Notes: generated by a model from the sequence alone, not told the origin. 64,000 bases of DNA from Rhodoferax sp. (GCF_013297935.1 NZ_JAAFIX010000003.1:186001-250000), one strand, 5' to 3'; shown: positions 9,829-22,576, counted from the first letter of the stretch. Made by a program: numbers and translations.

Positions 9829-11394
9829 TCAGAACCAGCGGATTCTCGCCCACAGCTGCAGGACCACCAGCCCCACCGCAAAGCCGATCACCACAGACAC
9901 CAGGGTTTGGAGCAAACGGTTGGTCCGCTTTTGCTCGACCAAGAGCTCGCGAATCAGTACGTCGTTGCTGCCCCCCGGACGTTGCAGGTACTGGTGAAGC
10001 AGGCCGGGCAGTTCGGGTAACAGCTTGGCGTAGCGGGGTGCCTGGGCCTTGAGCTCATGGACCAGCCTCTGCGGCCCCACCTGCTTGAGCATCCATTGCT
10101 CAAGAAACGGCTTGGCGGTAGCCCAGAGGTCCAACTCGGGGTCGAGGTCACGCCCTAGGCCTTCGATATTGAGCAGGGTTTTTTGCAATAGCACCAACTG
10201 TGGCTGAATTTCGACCTGAAAGCGCCGTGAGGTTTGAAACAAACGCATTAGAACCATGCCAAGGGAAATTTCTTTCAGCGGCCGGTCAAAGTAGGGCTCA
10301 CAGACAGCGCGCACAGCCGCCTCCAGCTCATCGACCCGCGTGGCAGCTGGCACCCACCCGGACTCTATGTGCAACTCGGCGACACGCTTGTAGTCGCGGC
10401 GGAAGAAGGCCACAAAGTTCTGGGCGAGATACTCTTTGTCGACTTCGGTCAGGGTACCGACGATTCCGAAATCCAGCGAAATGTAGCGACCAAACGTTTC
10501 CGGCGCGACACTTACCTGGATATTGCCGGGGTGCATGTCCGCATGAAAGAAGCCGTCGCGGAAGACTTGGGTAAAGAACAAGGTAACCCCGTCCCGGGCC
10601 AGCTTGGGAATGTCCACACCGGCCGCACGCAAGGTGTCGACTTGGCTGATGGGCACGCCATGCATGCGCTCCATCACCAACACCTCGGTGGTGCAAAGGT
10701 CCCAGTGCATTTCCGGAATCAACACCAGGTCCAAGCCTTCCATGTTGCGGCGCAGCTGCGCTGCACTGGAGGCTTCACGGACCAGGTCCAGCTCGTCATG
10801 CAAATACTTGTCAAATTCCGCCACCACTTCGCGCGGCTTCAGGCGCTTGCCGTCGGCGGACAGGCCCTCCACCCAGCCAGCCATCAGGCGCATCAGGGCC
10901 AAGTCTTTGTCGATGACCCGCAACATGTCAGGGCGCAAGACTTTCACCGCCACTTCGCGCTCACGCCCCTGCCGGTCCCGCAGCACTGCAAAGTGCACCT
11001 GGGCAATCGATGCACTGGCCACAGGAGTCCGCTCAAAGGACACAAACAACTCAGATACCGGCTTGCCCAGCGCCCGCTCAATGGTGGACACCGCCACCGC
11101 CGAGTCAAACGGCGGCACCCGGTCTTGCAACTTGGCCAACTCGTTGGCGATATCCAAGGGCAACAAGTCACGGCGGGTGGAGAGAACCTGACCGAACTTC
11201 ACAAAAATCGGCCCCAATCGCTCCAGCGCCTCCCGCAAACGTTGCCCGCGCGGCTCGTCTAACGAGCGCCCCACCGAGACAATGCGGGCCAGCAAGCGCA
11301 GCCATGGCTTCTGGAAACTGGTGAGCACCAGCTCGTCCAGCCCGTAACGCAGGACAACCCAGACGATGAAAAAACCGCGGCCGAGGCGACTCAT
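9829..11394 (-). CDS. ubiB: Ubiquinone biosynthesis protein UbiB (ABC1/ADCK kinase-like)
   Basis: [22 protein letters not shown]...[12 protein letters not shown]...LDFGIVGTL. Confidence 0.95.
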   Translation of the reverse strand: MSRLGRGFFIVWVVLRYGLDELVLTSFQKPWLRLLARIVSVGRSLDEPRGQRLREALERLGPIFVKFGQVLSTRRDLLPLDIANELAKLQDRVPPFDSAVAVSTIERALGKPVSELFVSFERTPVASASIAQVHFAVLRDRQGREREVAVKVLRPDMLRVIDKDLALMRLMAGWVEGLSADGKRLKPREVVAEFDKYLHDELDLVREASSAAQLRRNMEGLDLVLIPEMHWDLCTTEVLVMERMHGVPISQVDTLRAAGVDIPKLARDGVTLFFTQVFRDGFFHADMHPGNIQVSVAPETFGRYISLDFGIVGTLTEVDKEYLAQNFVAFFRRDYKRVAELHIESGWVPAATRVDELEAAVRAVCEPYFDRPLKEISLGMVLMRLFQTSRRFQVEIQPQLVLLQKTLLNIEGLGRDLDPELDLWATAKPFLEQWMLKQVGPQRLVHELKAQAPRYAKLLPELPGLLHQYLQRPGGSNDVLIRELLVEQKRTNRLLQTLVSVVIGFAVGLVVLQLWARIRWF

Positions 11395-11939
11395 GCCGTC
11401 GTGCCCGCAGAACCCGCTGGCGCGCGTTGGGCCACGAACTGCTGCAAGGCCTGACCGGCAGTGCGGCAGGCTTGCATGAACATGTGGGCAGGCGCATCAC
11501 CCATGATTTTGGAGAGGTCTTCCTCTACATCCCAGCGCACATGGTCCGCCAGCCAGTTAACTTCGGCGGCTAATTGCACATCACCTTCAATACGCACCGT
11601 GGGTTTGCCACCCTGCATGACCGCCTGCGCAATCGCAAAAGGTGAATCTTCGGTGATGGTGAGGGAGAGGTCTGGCTTGCTCTCGGCATCCGCCAGATCG
11701 AGTAAACCGGCGGCGGTAGCCTGCACGCGGAACGTGAACTCGCGCCATTGCACATGAATGACACGGCCCTTTTGCCGCGCCAGGCGCTCGGTCGCCTGGG
11801 GTTCCTGCTGCAGCACATGATTGAGCAGAAGGACTACGCGCCGGTGGCCCTCCTCGATCGCCCAAGCCGGCGGTGTGAGTGGAATGGAGAAGTTCTGGAA
11901 GAGGCCTTCCAGCATAGAAAAAGGGGACTGTGTTGCCAT
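11391..11939 (-). CDS. ubiJ: SCP2-domain ubiquinone biosynthesis accessory protein (UbiJ-like)
   Basis: SCP2-like sequence; stop overlaps ubiB start; ubiE-(Tim44)-ubiJ-ubiB order. Confidence 0.8.
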   Translation of the reverse strand: MATQSPFSMLEGLFQNFSIPLTPPAWAIEEGHRRVVLLLNHVLQQEPQATERLARQKGRVIHVQWREFTFRVQATAAGLLDLADAESKPDLSLTITEDSPFAIAQAVMQGGKPTVRIEGDVQLAAEVNWLADHVRWDVEEDLSKIMGDAPAHMFMQACRTAGQALQQFVAQRAPAGSAGTTA

Positions 11940-11973
11940 AGTCCCCCATTATCTGCCCGAAAAATGACCGGCT

Positions 11974-12969
11974 TTACTGCAGGGCCTGAACCCCCGCGAC
12001 CAACCAGCCGCTGCTGCCATTTTTGGCCTTGGTCATGTTCCAGACTTCGCGGAAGGGGCTCGGCCCGGCCGACAGCTCTTCGCGGATCATTCCGGAGAAT
12101 TCCACGCTGGCCATGTACTCATCGGGCAGCTCTTCAATGCCCAGCAGGCGGGCTTCTATCATGACCACATCGGTATGGTTGGAACCGGCTCCGGTGTGCG
12201 TTTCCCGCTCCGCCAGCTGGGACTGAATTTCCCGGGTCATGTCATCGGTCATCATGGCGCGCAGGGCCGCCACATCCGAGCGGTCCCATGCTGCTTGCAG
12301 GGTGATGAAATTCGCTTTGGCGGATTTCAAGAAACCTTCGGTATCGAAGCCTGCAGGCACTCCCCACGACTGGGATCCGAGCAAGGCCGAGCCGATCATG
12401 GATCCGCCCTGCGCAGGTGCTGCAGGCGCCTCAAACCCCATGGTGTTTCGCTCCCACGGGCGGGCTGATGCGTCGTTGCCCACGTTTTCAGCGCGGTATT
12501 GCTTCACATCCTGCACAGGTGCAGGGCCAGCGCCAGCACCGGCCCCCTGAAATGCAAACGGAGACGCGCCTTGGACGGCCGGTTTGCGGCTGCGCATGAA
12601 CCAGCCCACCAGCATCATCACGCCCAGCGCCAACAGGCCAAACATCAGCATGTTGCCGAACGCTTCGCCCATTCCAAGAGAATTGGCGAGCCACGCCAGC
12701 CCCAGACCTGCGGCCAGCCCGCCCAGCATAGCGCCCCATGGACGCTTAGGTGCTTGGGCCGCGGCGGGAGCAGCTGCAGGAGCGGGTTTGGCCGCGGTGT
12801 TGTTGGCGCTTTGCGCCGGAGCGGCCGGCGCAGGGCTCGCGGAGTCACGCTGCGTGACGTTGCTCGACTGCTTGCCGAAGGATTTCCCACCGCCCAGGCG
12901 TTTGGCGGCTTCAGCGTTAAAACCCGAAAGGGATAGCGCGAGTGTCAGTGCCAATGCCCACAATTTCAT
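11974..12969 (-). CDS. Tim44-like domain protein
   Basis: Signal peptide MKLWALALTLALSLSGFNAEA, Pro/Ala linker, two TM, C-terminal Tim44-like domain. Confidence 0.85.
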   Translation of the reverse strand: MKLWALALTLALSLSGFNAEAAKRLGGGKSFGKQSSNVTQRDSASPAPAAPAQSANNTAAKPAPAAAPAAAQAPKRPWGAMLGGLAAGLGLAWLANSLGMGEAFGNMLMFGLLALGVMMLVGWFMRSRKPAVQGASPFAFQGAGAGAGPAPVQDVKQYRAENVGNDASARPWERNTMGFEAPAAPAQGGSMIGSALLGSQSWGVPAGFDTEGFLKSAKANFITLQAAWDRSDVAALRAMMTDDMTREIQSQLAERETHTGAGSNHTDVVMIEARLLGIEELPDEYMASVEFSGMIREELSAGPSPFREVWNMTKAKNGSSGWLVAGVQALQ

Positions 12970-12994
12970 AGTTGTCTCCTGCGTATTAGGTGCT

Positions 12995-13726
12995 TCAGCA
13001 TTTGATTCCAACATGCAAAGCAGCAATGCCGCCAGTCAAATTGTGATAGTCCACATGACCAAAGCCCACTTTATGCATCAGGGTCTTTAGCTCTTTCTGG
13101 CCCGGGTGCATCCGGATGGACTCAGCCAAATAGCGGTAACTCGCGTCATCACCGGCGATCATCTTGCCCAAACGGGGTAGCACCTTGAAGGAGTACCAGT
13201 CGTACACCTTCTCCAGCGGCGGGGCCACCTTGGAAAACTCCAACACCAGCAGCTTGCCGCCGGGTTTCAACACCCGTTGCATTTCTGCCAACGCCACATC
13301 TTTGTGGGTCATGTTGCGCAGGCCGAAGGCAACGCTGACCACGTTGAAGTGCTTGTCGGGGAAAGGCAATTTTTCTGCATCGCACACCAGAGTGGGCAAC
13401 ACGATGCCGGCGTCCAGCAAACGATTGCGCCCGGTGGACAGCATGGCTTCATTGATGTCGGTGTGCACCACCTGACCCGATTTACCCACCTTTTTGGAGA
13501 AGGCCATAGCCAAATCGCCCGTGCCGCCGGCGATATCCAGCGCCTTGTCGCCCTCTTTCAGGTTCGCCACCAACACGGTGTACGCCTTCCAGGCACGGTG
13601 CAGGCCGGCCGACATCAGGTCGTTCATGATGTCGTATTTGGGAGCCACGGAGTCGAACACACCCCGCACGTGGCGGGCTTTTTCAGACTCGTCGACCGAT
13701 GTGAAGCCGAAATGGGTAGTACTCAT
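12995..13726 (-). CDS. ubiE: Ubiquinone/menaquinone C-methyltransferase
   Basis: [25 protein letters not shown]...[14 protein letters not shown]. Confidence 0.96.
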   Translation of the reverse strand: MSTTHFGFTSVDESEKARHVRGVFDSVAPKYDIMNDLMSAGLHRAWKAYTVLVANLKEGDKALDIAGGTGDLAMAFSKKVGKSGQVVHTDINEAMLSTGRNRLLDAGIVLPTLVCDAEKLPFPDKHFNVVSVAFGLRNMTHKDVALAEMQRVLKPGGKLLVLEFSKVAPPLEKVYDWYSFKVLPRLGKMIAGDDASYRYLAESIRMHPGQKELKTLMHKVGFGHVDYHNLTGGIAALHVGIKC

Positions 13727-13749
13727 AATTTATCAATCAAAACAGGCTC

Positions 13750-13794
13750 TAGCCCTCGTGGAATATGCGCTAGTAGCTCCTGAAACAATAGCAA
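13750..13794 (+). repeat. 45-bp dispersed element, copy E2 (intergenic ubiE/DUF971)
   Basis: TAGCCCTCGTGGAATATGCGCTAGTAGCTCCTGAAACAATAGCAA. Confidence 0.85.
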
Positions 13795-13808
13795 TCAAAG
13801 CCTGGAGG

Positions 13809-14222
13809 TCAGTGGCTTGCACACCCGTGGCCGCCTTTGGGCACCATGGCGGCATCCCGCTGGAGTCCGGCGGCTTGCAACTTCTGCTCGTAATCCTGCC
13901 ACAGGCGCTCTTGCTGCGAGCCCAAAAAGTACAGGTAATCCCAGGTGTAGATACCGGTGTCGTGCCCATCCGAAAAACGGGGTTGAACGGCATAGTTGCC
14001 CACCTGCTCCAGCGCCTCCAGCGTGACCTCGCGCTTGCCGGTTTGCAAGGTCTCCTGACCCGGCCCGTGGCCCTGCACTTCAGCAGATGGGGACAGTACC
14101 CGCATCAGCTCAAACGGAATGCGGAACCGCGCCCCGTCGGAAAAAGCTACTTCCAGAGCGCGGCTCTGTCCGTGGACCGTGATGTCCGTGGGTACCGGGG
14201 TGTTCGCCTGCAGGCCTGCCAT
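13809..14222 (-). CDS. DUF971 / gamma-butyrobetaine hydroxylase-like N-terminal domain protein
   Basis: ITVHGQSRALEVAFSDGARFRIPFELMRVLSPSAEVQGHGP...FSDGHDTGIYTWDYLYFLG. Confidence 0.88.
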   Translation of the reverse strand: MAGLQANTPVPTDITVHGQSRALEVAFSDGARFRIPFELMRVLSPSAEVQGHGPGQETLQTGKREVTLEALEQVGNYAVQPRFSDGHDTGIYTWDYLYFLGSQQERLWQDYEQKLQAAGLQRDAAMVPKGGHGCASH

Positions 14223-14232
14223 GGTCGGCTCC

Positions 14233-17200
14233 TTACACCAGTACGCGCTCAATGCCACCGGCATTGGCGGTTTGCACATAGTCGGGCAACCAGTCCTTAC
14301 CCAGAATCTGGTTGGCCATCTCGACCACGATGTAGTCGGCCTCCAGCAAGCCGTTGTTCAGGTCGTTGCCGTAGCGGCTCAAGCCCTGCAAGCAGCTCGG
14401 GCAGCTGGTCAAAATTTTCACGTTGGCATCCGGTGCCACGGCGCCGCTCTCGCGCAACTTGGCCTCGCCCTTCTTCAGCTCTTCTTCCTTGCGGAAGCGA
14501 ATCTGGGTCGAAATATCGGGACGGGTCACGCCCAGCGTGCCCGACTCGCCGCAGCAGCGGTCGTTTTTCAGCACCGCGTCACCCACCAGCGCCTTGACCG
14601 TTTTCATCGGGTCCTGCAGCTTCATCGGGCTGTGGCAGGGGTCGTGGTACAGGTAGCCTGTGCCCGCGCCACCGTCCTGGGCCAGGGTGATGCCCTTTTC
14701 CAGCAGGTATTCGTGGATGTCGATGATGCGGCTGCCGGGGAAAATCTTGTCGAACTCGTAGCCCTGCAGCTGGTCGTAACAGGTACCGCAGCTCACCACC
14801 ACGGTCTTGATGTCCAGGTAGTTCAGGGTGTTGGCCACACGGTGGAAGAGCACCCGGTTGTCGGTAATCATCTTCTCGGCCTTGTCGGCCTGCCCGCTGC
14901 CGCGTTGCGGGTATCCGCAGCACAGGTAGCCGGGCGGCAGCACGGTTTGCACCCCTGCGTGCCAGAGCATGGCTTGGGTCGCCAGGCCCACCTGGCTGAA
15001 CAGGCGCTCCGAGCCGCAGCCGGGGAAGTAAAACACCGCCTCGGTTTCCGCCGTGGTGGCGCGCGGGTTGCGGATGATGGGCACGTAGTCCGCATCTTCA
15101 ATGTCCAGCAGAGCGCGCGCCGTTTTCTTCGGCAAACCACCGGGCATCTTTTTGTTGATGAAGTGAATCACCTGCTCTTTGATGGGCGCTGTGCCCACCG
15201 TGGCCGGTGGCTTGGCCGTTTGCTTTTTGGCAGCCAGACGCAGCACTTGGTTGGCCAGGCGCTGGGCCTTGAAGCCCACACCCACCATGGCCGTGCGCAT
15301 CAGCTTGATGGTCTCGGGGTTCGTCGCGTTCAGGAAGAACATGGCCGCCGCATTGCCGGGGCGGAAGCTCTTCTGGCCCATCTTGCGCAGCAGGTTGCGC
15401 ATGTTCATGGTCACGTCGCCGAAGTCGATCTTCACCGGGCAGGGCGACTCGCACTTGTGGCAGACCGTGCAGTGGTCGGCCACGTCTTCAAACTCCTCCC
15501 AGTGCTTGACGCTGATGCCCCGGCGGGTCTGCTCTTCGTACAGGAAGGCTTCGACCAGCAGTGAGGTCGCCAGAATCTTGTTGCGTGGGCTGTAGAGCAG
15601 GTTGGCGCGCGGCACGTGGGTGGCGCACACTGGCTTGCACTTGCCGCAACGCAAGCAGTCTTTCACGCTGTCGGCAATGGCCCCGATATCGCTCTGCTGC
15701 ATGATCAGGGACTCGTGCCCCATGAGGCCGAACGACGGGGTGTAGGCGTTGGTCAGGTCGGCATAGATGGCGGAGCCGTCCGCAGTCAAATGCGGCGCGA
15801 ACCCGCTACCAGGCTGCGCAGGCAGCTCCTGATTCCGTAGCAACTTGCCCTTATTGAAGCGGCCTTCGGGGTCCACCTTGGCCTTGTAGGCAATGAACGG
15901 AGCCAGCTCCGCCTCGCTCAAAAACTCCAGCTTGGTGATGCCGATGCCGTGCTCACCCGAGATCACGCCGTCCAGACTGCGGGCCAGCGCCATGATGCGC
16001 TTGACCGCACCGTGGGCGGCTTGCAGCATGTCGTAGTCGTCGCTGTTGACGGGAATATTGGTGTGCACATTTCCGTCACCGGCGTGCATGTGCAAAGCGA
16101 CCCAGACGCGGCCTTTAAGCACGCGCTTGTGGATGGCGGTGCACTCGGCCAGAATGGTGTCGAAGGCTGCCCCGGTGAAGATGCCTTGCAGCGGCGTGCG
16201 GATTTGGGTTTTCCAGCTGGCGCGCAGGGTGTGGTCTTGCAACTGGGGGAACAGAGTCTCCACCCCGTCCAGCCAGCCCTGCCATTCGGCACGGACTGTT
16301 GCCACCAGCTCCAGGGCCTGGGCCACACGGTCTTCCAGCAACTCGGCGCTCGGAATGTCGTTGGCATCGTCGCTCTTGCCCAAGGGCAGGTCGCTGCGCT
16401 CAAAGAAGGCGGTCAGCGCATCGCACAGGGCCAGCTTGTTGTGCAGGCTCAGCTCAATGTTGATGCGCTCAATGCCGTCGGTGTACTCCGCCATGCGGGG
16501 CAGCGGAATCACCACGTCTTCGTTAATCTTGAAGGCGTTGGTGTGCTTGCTGATGGCGGCGGTGCGCTTGCGGTCCAGCCAGAACTTTTTGCGCGCCTCG
16601 GGGCTGATGGCCACAAAGCCTTCGCCACTGCGGCCATTGGCCAAGCGCACCACTTCGCTGGTGACGCGAGCCACATCGTCGGGGTTGTCGCCGGCAATGT
16701 CGCCAAACAACACCATCTTGGGGAAGCCGCCGCGCTTGCTCTTGGTGGCGTAGCCCACGGCTTTGAGGTAGCGGTCGTCCAAGTGCTCCAGGCCCGCCAG
16801 CAACACGCCACTGCGCTTTTGCTCGGCAAACATGAAGTCCTTGATGTCCACAATACTCGGCACCGCGTCTTTGGCATTGCCAAAAAACTCCAGGCACACC
16901 GTGCGGGTGTGGGCCGGCATCTTGTGCACCACCCAGCGTGCGCTGGTAATCAAGCCATCGGTGCCTTCTTTTTGAATACCGGGCAGGCCGCTCAAAAACT
17001 TGTCGGTCACGTCTTTGCCCAGACCTTCTTTGCGGAAGGTGGCGCCGGGAATGTCCAGCCGCTCGGTGCGCAAGGGCGTTTTGCCGTCGGCCTTGAAATA
17101 CTGCAGCTCAAAGCTCGCCGCTTCCGCATCATGGATCTTGCCCATGTTGTGGTTGATGCGGGTCACCTCCAGCCACTCGGCCTGCGGCGTCACCATGCGC

Positions 17201-18168
17201 CAGCTGGCCAGGTTGTCCAGAGCCGTGCCCCAGAGCACCGCTTTTTTGCCGCCCGCGTTCATGGCAATGTTGCCGCCGATACACGAGGCCTCGGCAGAGG
17301 TCGGGTCCACGGCAAACACATAACCGCCGCGCTCGGCCGCATCGGCCACGCGCTGGGTGACCACACCGGCTTCGCTCCAGATGGTACCCACATCCCGGTC
17401 CAGGCCGGGCAGGCGCTTCATCTCCAGCTCGGTCATGGCTTCGAGCTTTTCGGTGTTGATGACCACGCTCTTCCAAGTCAGCGGAATCGCGCCGCCGGTG
17501 TAGCCGGTGCCGCCCCCACGGGGAATGATGGTCAGCCCGAGCTCGATACAGCCTTTCACCAAACCGGCCATTTCTTCTTCTGAATCCGGGCACAGCACGA
17601 CAAAGGGGTACTCCACGCGCCAGTCGGTCGCGTCGGTCACATGGCTCACGCGAGAGAGGCCGTCGAACTTGACGTTGTCTTTGGCGGTGAGCTTGTAGAG
17701 CAGCTTCTGGGTCTTTTTGCGCAGCGCCCCGACCTCCACAAACGCCGCATCAAAGGCTTTGACGGCAGCACGGGCCGCCACCAGCAGCTGGCCCACCATC
17801 GCATCGCGCTCGGGATCGGCTTGGGGCGTGCGCCGCTTCTCGACCTCGCTCAGGCGGTGGTTCAAGGCATCGACCAACTGACCGCGGCGCTTGGGGTTGT
17901 CCAGCAAGTCGTCTTGCAGGTAGGGGTTGCGCTGCACCACCCAGACATCGCCCAGCACCTCGTACAACATGCGGGCGGAGCGGCCGGTCTGGCGCTCACC
18001 ACGCAACTGGTTCAACAACTCCCAGCTCTGAGAGCCCAACAAGCGGATCACGATTTCCCGGTCGGAGAAAGACGTGTAGTTGTAAGGAATTTCGCGAATG
18101 CGCTCTTGCGCGTGCGCGCCCTGCTGGGCAGCGCTAAGGAGGTGATTGAGCGAAGTGGGAGCGTTCAT
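14233..18168 (-). CDS. Giant FAD-linked/4Fe-4S oxidoreductase (DUF3683 - FAD_binding_4 - Fer4 - CCG domains)
   Basis: 1311 aa; FAD-binding [16 protein letters not shown], two Cys clusters [11 protein letters not shown] and [13 protein letters not shown]-terminal cysteine-rich domains. Confidence 0.9.
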   Translation of the reverse strand: MNAPTSLNHLLSAAQQGAHAQERIREIPYNYTSFSDREIVIRLLGSQSWELLNQLRGERQTGRSARMLYEVLGDVWVVQRNPYLQDDLLDNPKRRGQLVDALNHRLSEVEKRRTPQADPERDAMVGQLLVAARAAVKAFDAAFVEVGALRKKTQKLLYKLTAKDNVKFDGLSRVSHVTDATDWRVEYPFVVLCPDSEEEMAGLVKGCIELGLTIIPRGGGTGYTGGAIPLTWKSVVINTEKLEAMTELEMKRLPGLDRDVGTIWSEAGVVTQRVADAAERGGYVFAVDPTSAEASCIGGNIAMNAGGKKAVLWGTALDNLASWRMVTPQAEWLEVTRINHNMGKIHDAEAASFELQYFKADGKTPLRTERLDIPGATFRKEGLGKDVTDKFLSGLPGIQKEGTDGLITSARWVVHKMPAHTRTVCLEFFGNAKDAVPSIVDIKDFMFAEQKRSGVLLAGLEHLDDRYLKAVGYATKSKRGGFPKMVLFGDIAGDNPDDVARVTSEVVRLANGRSGEGFVAISPEARKKFWLDRKRTAAISKHTNAFKINEDVVIPLPRMAEYTDGIERINIELSLHNKLALCDALTAFFERSDLPLGKSDDANDIPSAELLEDRVAQALELVATVRAEWQGWLDGVETLFPQLQDHTLRASWKTQIRTPLQGIFTGAAFDTILAECTAIHKRVLKGRVWVALHMHAGDGNVHTNIPVNSDDYDMLQAAHGAVKRIMALARSLDGVISGEHGIGITKLEFLSEAELAPFIAYKAKVDPEGRFNKGKLLRNQELPAQPGSGFAPHLTADGSAIYADLTNAYTPSFGLMGHESLIMQQSDIGAIADSVKDCLRCGKCKPVCATHVPRANLLYSPRNKILATSLLVEAFLYEEQTRRGISVKHWEEFEDVADHCTVCHKCESPCPVKIDFGDVTMNMRNLLRKMGQKSFRPGNAAAMFFLNATNPETIKLMRTAMVGVGFKAQRLANQVLRLAAKKQTAKPPATVGTAPIKEQVIHFINKKMPGGLPKKTARALLDIEDADYVPIIRNPRATTAETEAVFYFPGCGSERLFSQVGLATQAMLWHAGVQTVLPPGYLCCGYPQRGSGQADKAEKMITDNRVLFHRVANTLNYLDIKTVVVSCGTCYDQLQGYEFDKIFPGSRIIDIHEYLLEKGITLAQDGGAGTGYLYHDPCHSPMKLQDPMKTVKALVGDAVLKNDRCCGESGTLGVTRPDISTQIRFRKEEELKKGEAKLRESGAVAPDANVKILTSCPSCLQGLSRYGNDLNNGLLEADYIVVEMANQILGKDWLPDYVQTANAGGIERVLV

Positions 18169-18188
18169 CAGGGTGTGTAGTTGCTGCC

Positions 18189-18212
18189 AAAGGCCCCAAA
18201 AAGGCCTTTTTT
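18189..18212 (+). terminator. Terminator-like hairpin in the divergent intergenic region
   Basis: AAAGGCC-CCAAAAA-GGCCTTT followed by TTT. Confidence 0.5.
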
Positions 18213-18268
18213 GGTAGGTCTGCGATGGTACCGCACCGCCTATTCACGGACTTTTCTAATGGAAACCC

Positions 18269-18284
18269 CTGACCGAACGGTCAG
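18269..18284. promoter_or_regulatory. Palindrome upstream of ugpB, TetR-operator-like
   Basis: CTGACCG-AA-CGGTCAG, perfect 7-bp arms. Confidence 0.45.
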
Positions 18285-18305
18285 AAACCTCAGTGTGTAA
18301 TGGAC

Positions 18306-18323
18306 GTGACACAAATTTGACAT
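18306..18323 (-). promoter_or_regulatory. Candidate Pho box upstream of ugpB
   Basis: Minus strand ATGTCAAATTTGTGTCAC: TGTCA-N6-TGTCA, 11-bp periodic direct repeat. Confidence 0.45.
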
Positions 18324-18367
18324 GCGGCAACCCTACATTCGCCGCATTCGCACATCAGGAGAGTTTT

Positions 18368-19687
18368 ATGTCTATCACCCGCAGAGCCCTTTCGATCGCG
18401 GCGGTTACCGCAGCCGCCTTTTCCATCTCCACGCAGGCGCAGGCCCAAATGGATATCCAGTGGTGGCACTCCATGACCGCTGTCAACGGCGAATGGGTCA
18501 ATGACCTCGCCAAAGAATTCAACGCCAGCCAAAAGGAATACCGCATTCTGCCGACCTTCAAAGGCACTTACGACGAGTCCATGACTGCCGCTGTGGCCGC
18601 CTTCCGGGCCGGTAACGCGCCCCACATCCTGCAAGTTTTTGAAGTGGGCACTGCCACCATGATGGCGAGCAAAAACGCTATCGTTCCGGTCGGTAAAGTC
18701 ATGACCGACGCGGGTTACAAATTCGACCCCAAGGCCTATGTGCCCGCTGTGGCCGGCTACTACACCGCACCCAACGGCCAAATGTTGAGCTTCCCGTTCA
18801 ACAGCTCCACGACCGTGTTTTATTACAACAAGGACGCGTTCAAAGCCGCCGGCCTGGACACCGAAAAAGCCCCATCCACTTGGGCCGAGGTGGCGCTGGC
18901 AGGTGCCAAACTCAAGGCCAGCGGCCACAAATGCCCGATTTCCATTGCTTGGCAGGGTTGGACCCAGCTGGAAAGCTTCTCCGCCTGGCACAACGTGGAG
19001 TTCGCCAGCAAGCAAAACGGCTTGGCCGGCATGGATGCGCGCCTGAAGATCAACTCGCCTTTGCATGTGCGCCACATTGAGAACTTGGCCAACATGGCTA
19101 AACAGGGTATTTTTGTCTACAAGGGCCGCGGTAACGTTCCGGAAGCGAGCTTTGTATCCGGCGAGTGCGCCATGATGACCACCTCCAGCGGCTTCTACGG
19201 CAACGTCAAGAAAAACGCCAAGTTCAACTTCGGCTTAGCACCCCTGCCCCACTACCAGGACGTGCCCGGCGCGCCGCAAAACACCGTGATCGGCGGAGCC
19301 AGCCTCTGGGTCATGTCGGGGAAAAAAGCGGAAGAGTACAAAGGCATCGCCAAGTTCTTTGACTTTTTGTCCAAGCCCGAAGTCCAGTCGGCCAGCCACA
19401 AACGCACTGGCTACCTGCCCATTACCACCGCGGCGTTTCAGCTGACCGAAAAATCGGGCTTCTACAAAGAAAACCCCGGCACGGATGTGGCGGTGAACCA
19501 GATGATCCGCAAGGTCACCGACAAATCCCGAGGTATCCGTTTGGGCAACTATGTCCAGATCCGCGCGATTGAAGACGAAGAACTCGAACAAGTCTGGGCT
19601 GGCAAAAAAACTGCCAAAGAGGCACTGGACTCCGTGGTAGCCCGCGGCGATGAGTTGCTTGCACGCTTCGAAAAAGCCAACAAGTAA
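18368..19687 (+). CDS. ugpB: sn-glycerol-3-phosphate ABC transporter, periplasmic binding protein
   Basis: Signal peptide then MDIQWWHSMTAVNGEWVNDLAKEFNASQKEYRI; followed by ugpAEC. Confidence 0.95.
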   Translation: MSITRRALSIAAVTAAAFSISTQAQAQMDIQWWHSMTAVNGEWVNDLAKEFNASQKEYRILPTFKGTYDESMTAAVAAFRAGNAPHILQVFEVGTATMMASKNAIVPVGKVMTDAGYKFDPKAYVPAVAGYYTAPNGQMLSFPFNSSTTVFYYNKDAFKAAGLDTEKAPSTWAEVALAGAKLKASGHKCPISIAWQGWTQLESFSAWHNVEFASKQNGLAGMDARLKINSPLHVRHIENLANMAKQGIFVYKGRGNVPEASFVSGECAMMTTSSGFYGNVKKNAKFNFGLAPLPHYQDVPGAPQNTVIGGASLWVMSGKKAEEYKGIAKFFDFLSKPEVQSASHKRTGYLPITTAAFQLTEKSGFYKENPGTDVAVNQMIRKVTDKSRGIRLGNYVQIRAIEDEELEQVWAGKKTAKEALDSVVARGDELLARFEKANK

Positions 19688-19706
19688 ACTCCCCCCCCCT
19701 CTCTTC

Positions 19707-19730
19707 AAGTGGCGGCTTGTGCCGCCACTT
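19707..19730 (+). other. Intercistronic stem-loop between ugpB and ugpA
   Basis: AAGTGGCGGC-TTGT-GCCGCCACTT, perfect 10-bp stem. Confidence 0.75.
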
Positions 19731-19750
19731 TGCATTTCTGATCGGAACCT

Positions 19751-20638
19751 ATGGCTGCTGAAAAACGCGTCTTTTTCAAATCTGCATGGCTCCCTTGGGT
19801 GTTGATCGCCCCCCAGGTCGCTGTGATTTCCATCTTCTTTTTCTGGCCGGCAGCCCAGGCGCTGCTCCAGTCGGTGCAGCAGAGCGATGCCTTCGGCACC
19901 TCGGTGGAGTTTGTCGGCCTCGATAACTTCCGCAACCTCTGGAACGACGCCTCGTACCTGGCCTCCTTCAAAACCACTGCTATTTTTTCTGTGCTGGTGG
20001 CGGTATTGGGTTTGTCGCTGTCACTCACCCTCGCCATATTTGCCGACCGCGTGGTCAAAGGCTCGGGTGTCTACCGGACCTTTCTGATCTGGCCTTACGC
20101 CGTGGCCCCGGCCGTAGCGGGGGTGCTTTGGTTGTTCATGTTTGCGCCCAGCATCGGCATCGTGAGCTATGGCATTCGCGAACTTGGGATGTCCTGGGAC
20201 CCGCTGCTCAACAGCAACCACGCCATGTCACTCATCGTGATGGCGGCCGTGTGGAAGCAAATTTCCTACAACTTCTTGTTCTTTCTGGCGGGCTTGCAAA
20301 GCATCCCCAAGTCGCTGATTGAGGCTGCCTCTATGGACGGTGCCCGCCCGTGGCGCCGGTTCTGGACGATTCAGCTCCCCCTGCTGTCGCCCACCACCTT
20401 TTTCTTGTTGGTGATCAACATCGTGTACGCGTTTTTTGACACCTTCGCCATCGTCGATGCGGCCACCAAAGGCGGGCCGGGCAAAGACACGGCTATTCTG
20501 GTCTACAAGGTGTATTTCGATGGCTTCAAGGCCATGGACCTCGGGGGCTCCGCCGCCCAGTCCGTGGTGCTCATGGTGATTGTGGTTGCGCTCACCGTGG
20601 TGCAGTTCCGCTTCGTTGAAAAGAAAGTGAATTACTGA
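19751..20638 (+). CDS. ugpA: Glycerol-3-phosphate ABC transporter permease
   Basis: Binding-protein-dependent permease with [22 protein letters not shown]. Confidence 0.94.
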   Translation: MAAEKRVFFKSAWLPWVLIAPQVAVISIFFFWPAAQALLQSVQQSDAFGTSVEFVGLDNFRNLWNDASYLASFKTTAIFSVLVAVLGLSLSLTLAIFADRVVKGSGVYRTFLIWPYAVAPAVAGVLWLFMFAPSIGIVSYGIRELGMSWDPLLNSNHAMSLIVMAAVWKQISYNFLFFLAGLQSIPKSLIEAASMDGARPWRRFWTIQLPLLSPTTFFLLVINIVYAFFDTFAIVDAATKGGPGKDTAILVYKVYFDGFKAMDLGGSAAQSVVLMVIVVALTVVQFRFVEKKVNY

Positions 20639-21489
20639 TGGTTGAACGTCGCCCCTGGCTGGACTTCCTGTCCCACGCCATCCTCATCATCGGCGTTCTG
20701 GTGGTGGCCTTTCCGGTCTACATCACGTTTGTCGCCTCGACCCACACCGCAGATGCTGTCGTGCAGTCGCCCATGCCTTTGTGGCCCGGCGCGCACCTGT
20801 GGGACAACTACCGCACTGCCCTGCTGGGTGGTCGCGAAGGCACCGGCTCCAAAGCCGCTGTCGGCGGCATGATGGTGGTGAGCCTGATCACCGCCTTGGT
20901 GATCTCACTGGGCAAGATTTCCATCTCGCTGCTCTCGGCCTTCGCCATCGTGTACTTCCGCTTTCCATTTCGCATGGCGTTTTTCTGGGCGATCTTTATC
21001 ACCTTGATGCTGCCGGTGGAAGTGCGTATCGGGCCCACCTACCAGGTGGTGGCCGATCTCGGCATGCTCAATAGCTATGCCGGACTCACCGTGCCGCTGA
21101 TTGCCTCGGCAACCGCGACCTTTTTGTTCCGGCAGTTTTTTCTGACCGTACCCGAGGAGCTGGTCGAGGCCGCGCGGGTCGACGGTGCGGGGCCGATGCG
21201 CTTTTTCAAAGACATTCTGGTGCCGCTGTCCACCACCAGCATTGCAGCGCTGTTTGTGATTCAGTTCATTTACGGCTGGAACCAGTACCTCTGGCCCCTG
21301 CTGGTCACCACTGAAGAAAACATGTACCCGGTGGTGATCGGCATCAAACAAATGATTTCCGGTGGCGACGCGCAGACCGAATGGAACATCGTCATGGCGA
21401 CTGCCATGCTCGCCATGATTCCCCCCGCGCTCGTGGTCATGCTGATGCAAAAGTGGTTCGTCAAAGGCCTGGTGGATACCGAAAAGTAA
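20638..21489 (+). CDS. ugpE: Glycerol-3-phosphate ABC transporter permease
   Basis: EAA motif [25 protein letters not shown]. Confidence 0.94.
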   Translation: MVERRPWLDFLSHAILIIGVLVVAFPVYITFVASTHTADAVVQSPMPLWPGAHLWDNYRTALLGGREGTGSKAAVGGMMVVSLITALVISLGKISISLLSAFAIVYFRFPFRMAFFWAIFITLMLPVEVRIGPTYQVVADLGMLNSYAGLTVPLIASATATFLFRQFFLTVPEELVEAARVDGAGPMRFFKDILVPLSTTSIAALFVIQFIYGWNQYLWPLLVTTEENMYPVVIGIKQMISGGDAQTEWNIVMATAMLAMIPPALVVMLMQKWFVKGLVDTEK

Positions 21490-21535
21490 ACCCGCCCCCA
21501 CGACGACACCTAACACAACCCACTTACGGTAATTT

Positions 21536-22573
<1,038 letters not shown>

Positions 22574-22576
22574 ACC

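Noticed and set aside
13494-14597. Long + strand ORF (367 aa) opposite ubiE and DUF971
   Set aside because: Antisense of conserved genes; low-complexity translation. It stays open partly because the repeat element is open in this frame.
14119-17583. Large + strand ORFs (481 and 544 aa) opposite the giant oxidoreductase
   Set aside because: Shadow ORFs rich in His/Val/Gln typical of reverse-complemented high-GC genes.
18317-18338. TTGACA...TACATT as a sigma70 promoter for ugpB
   Set aside because: Spacing is only 11 nt; TTGACA is better explained as part of the Pho-box-like repeat.
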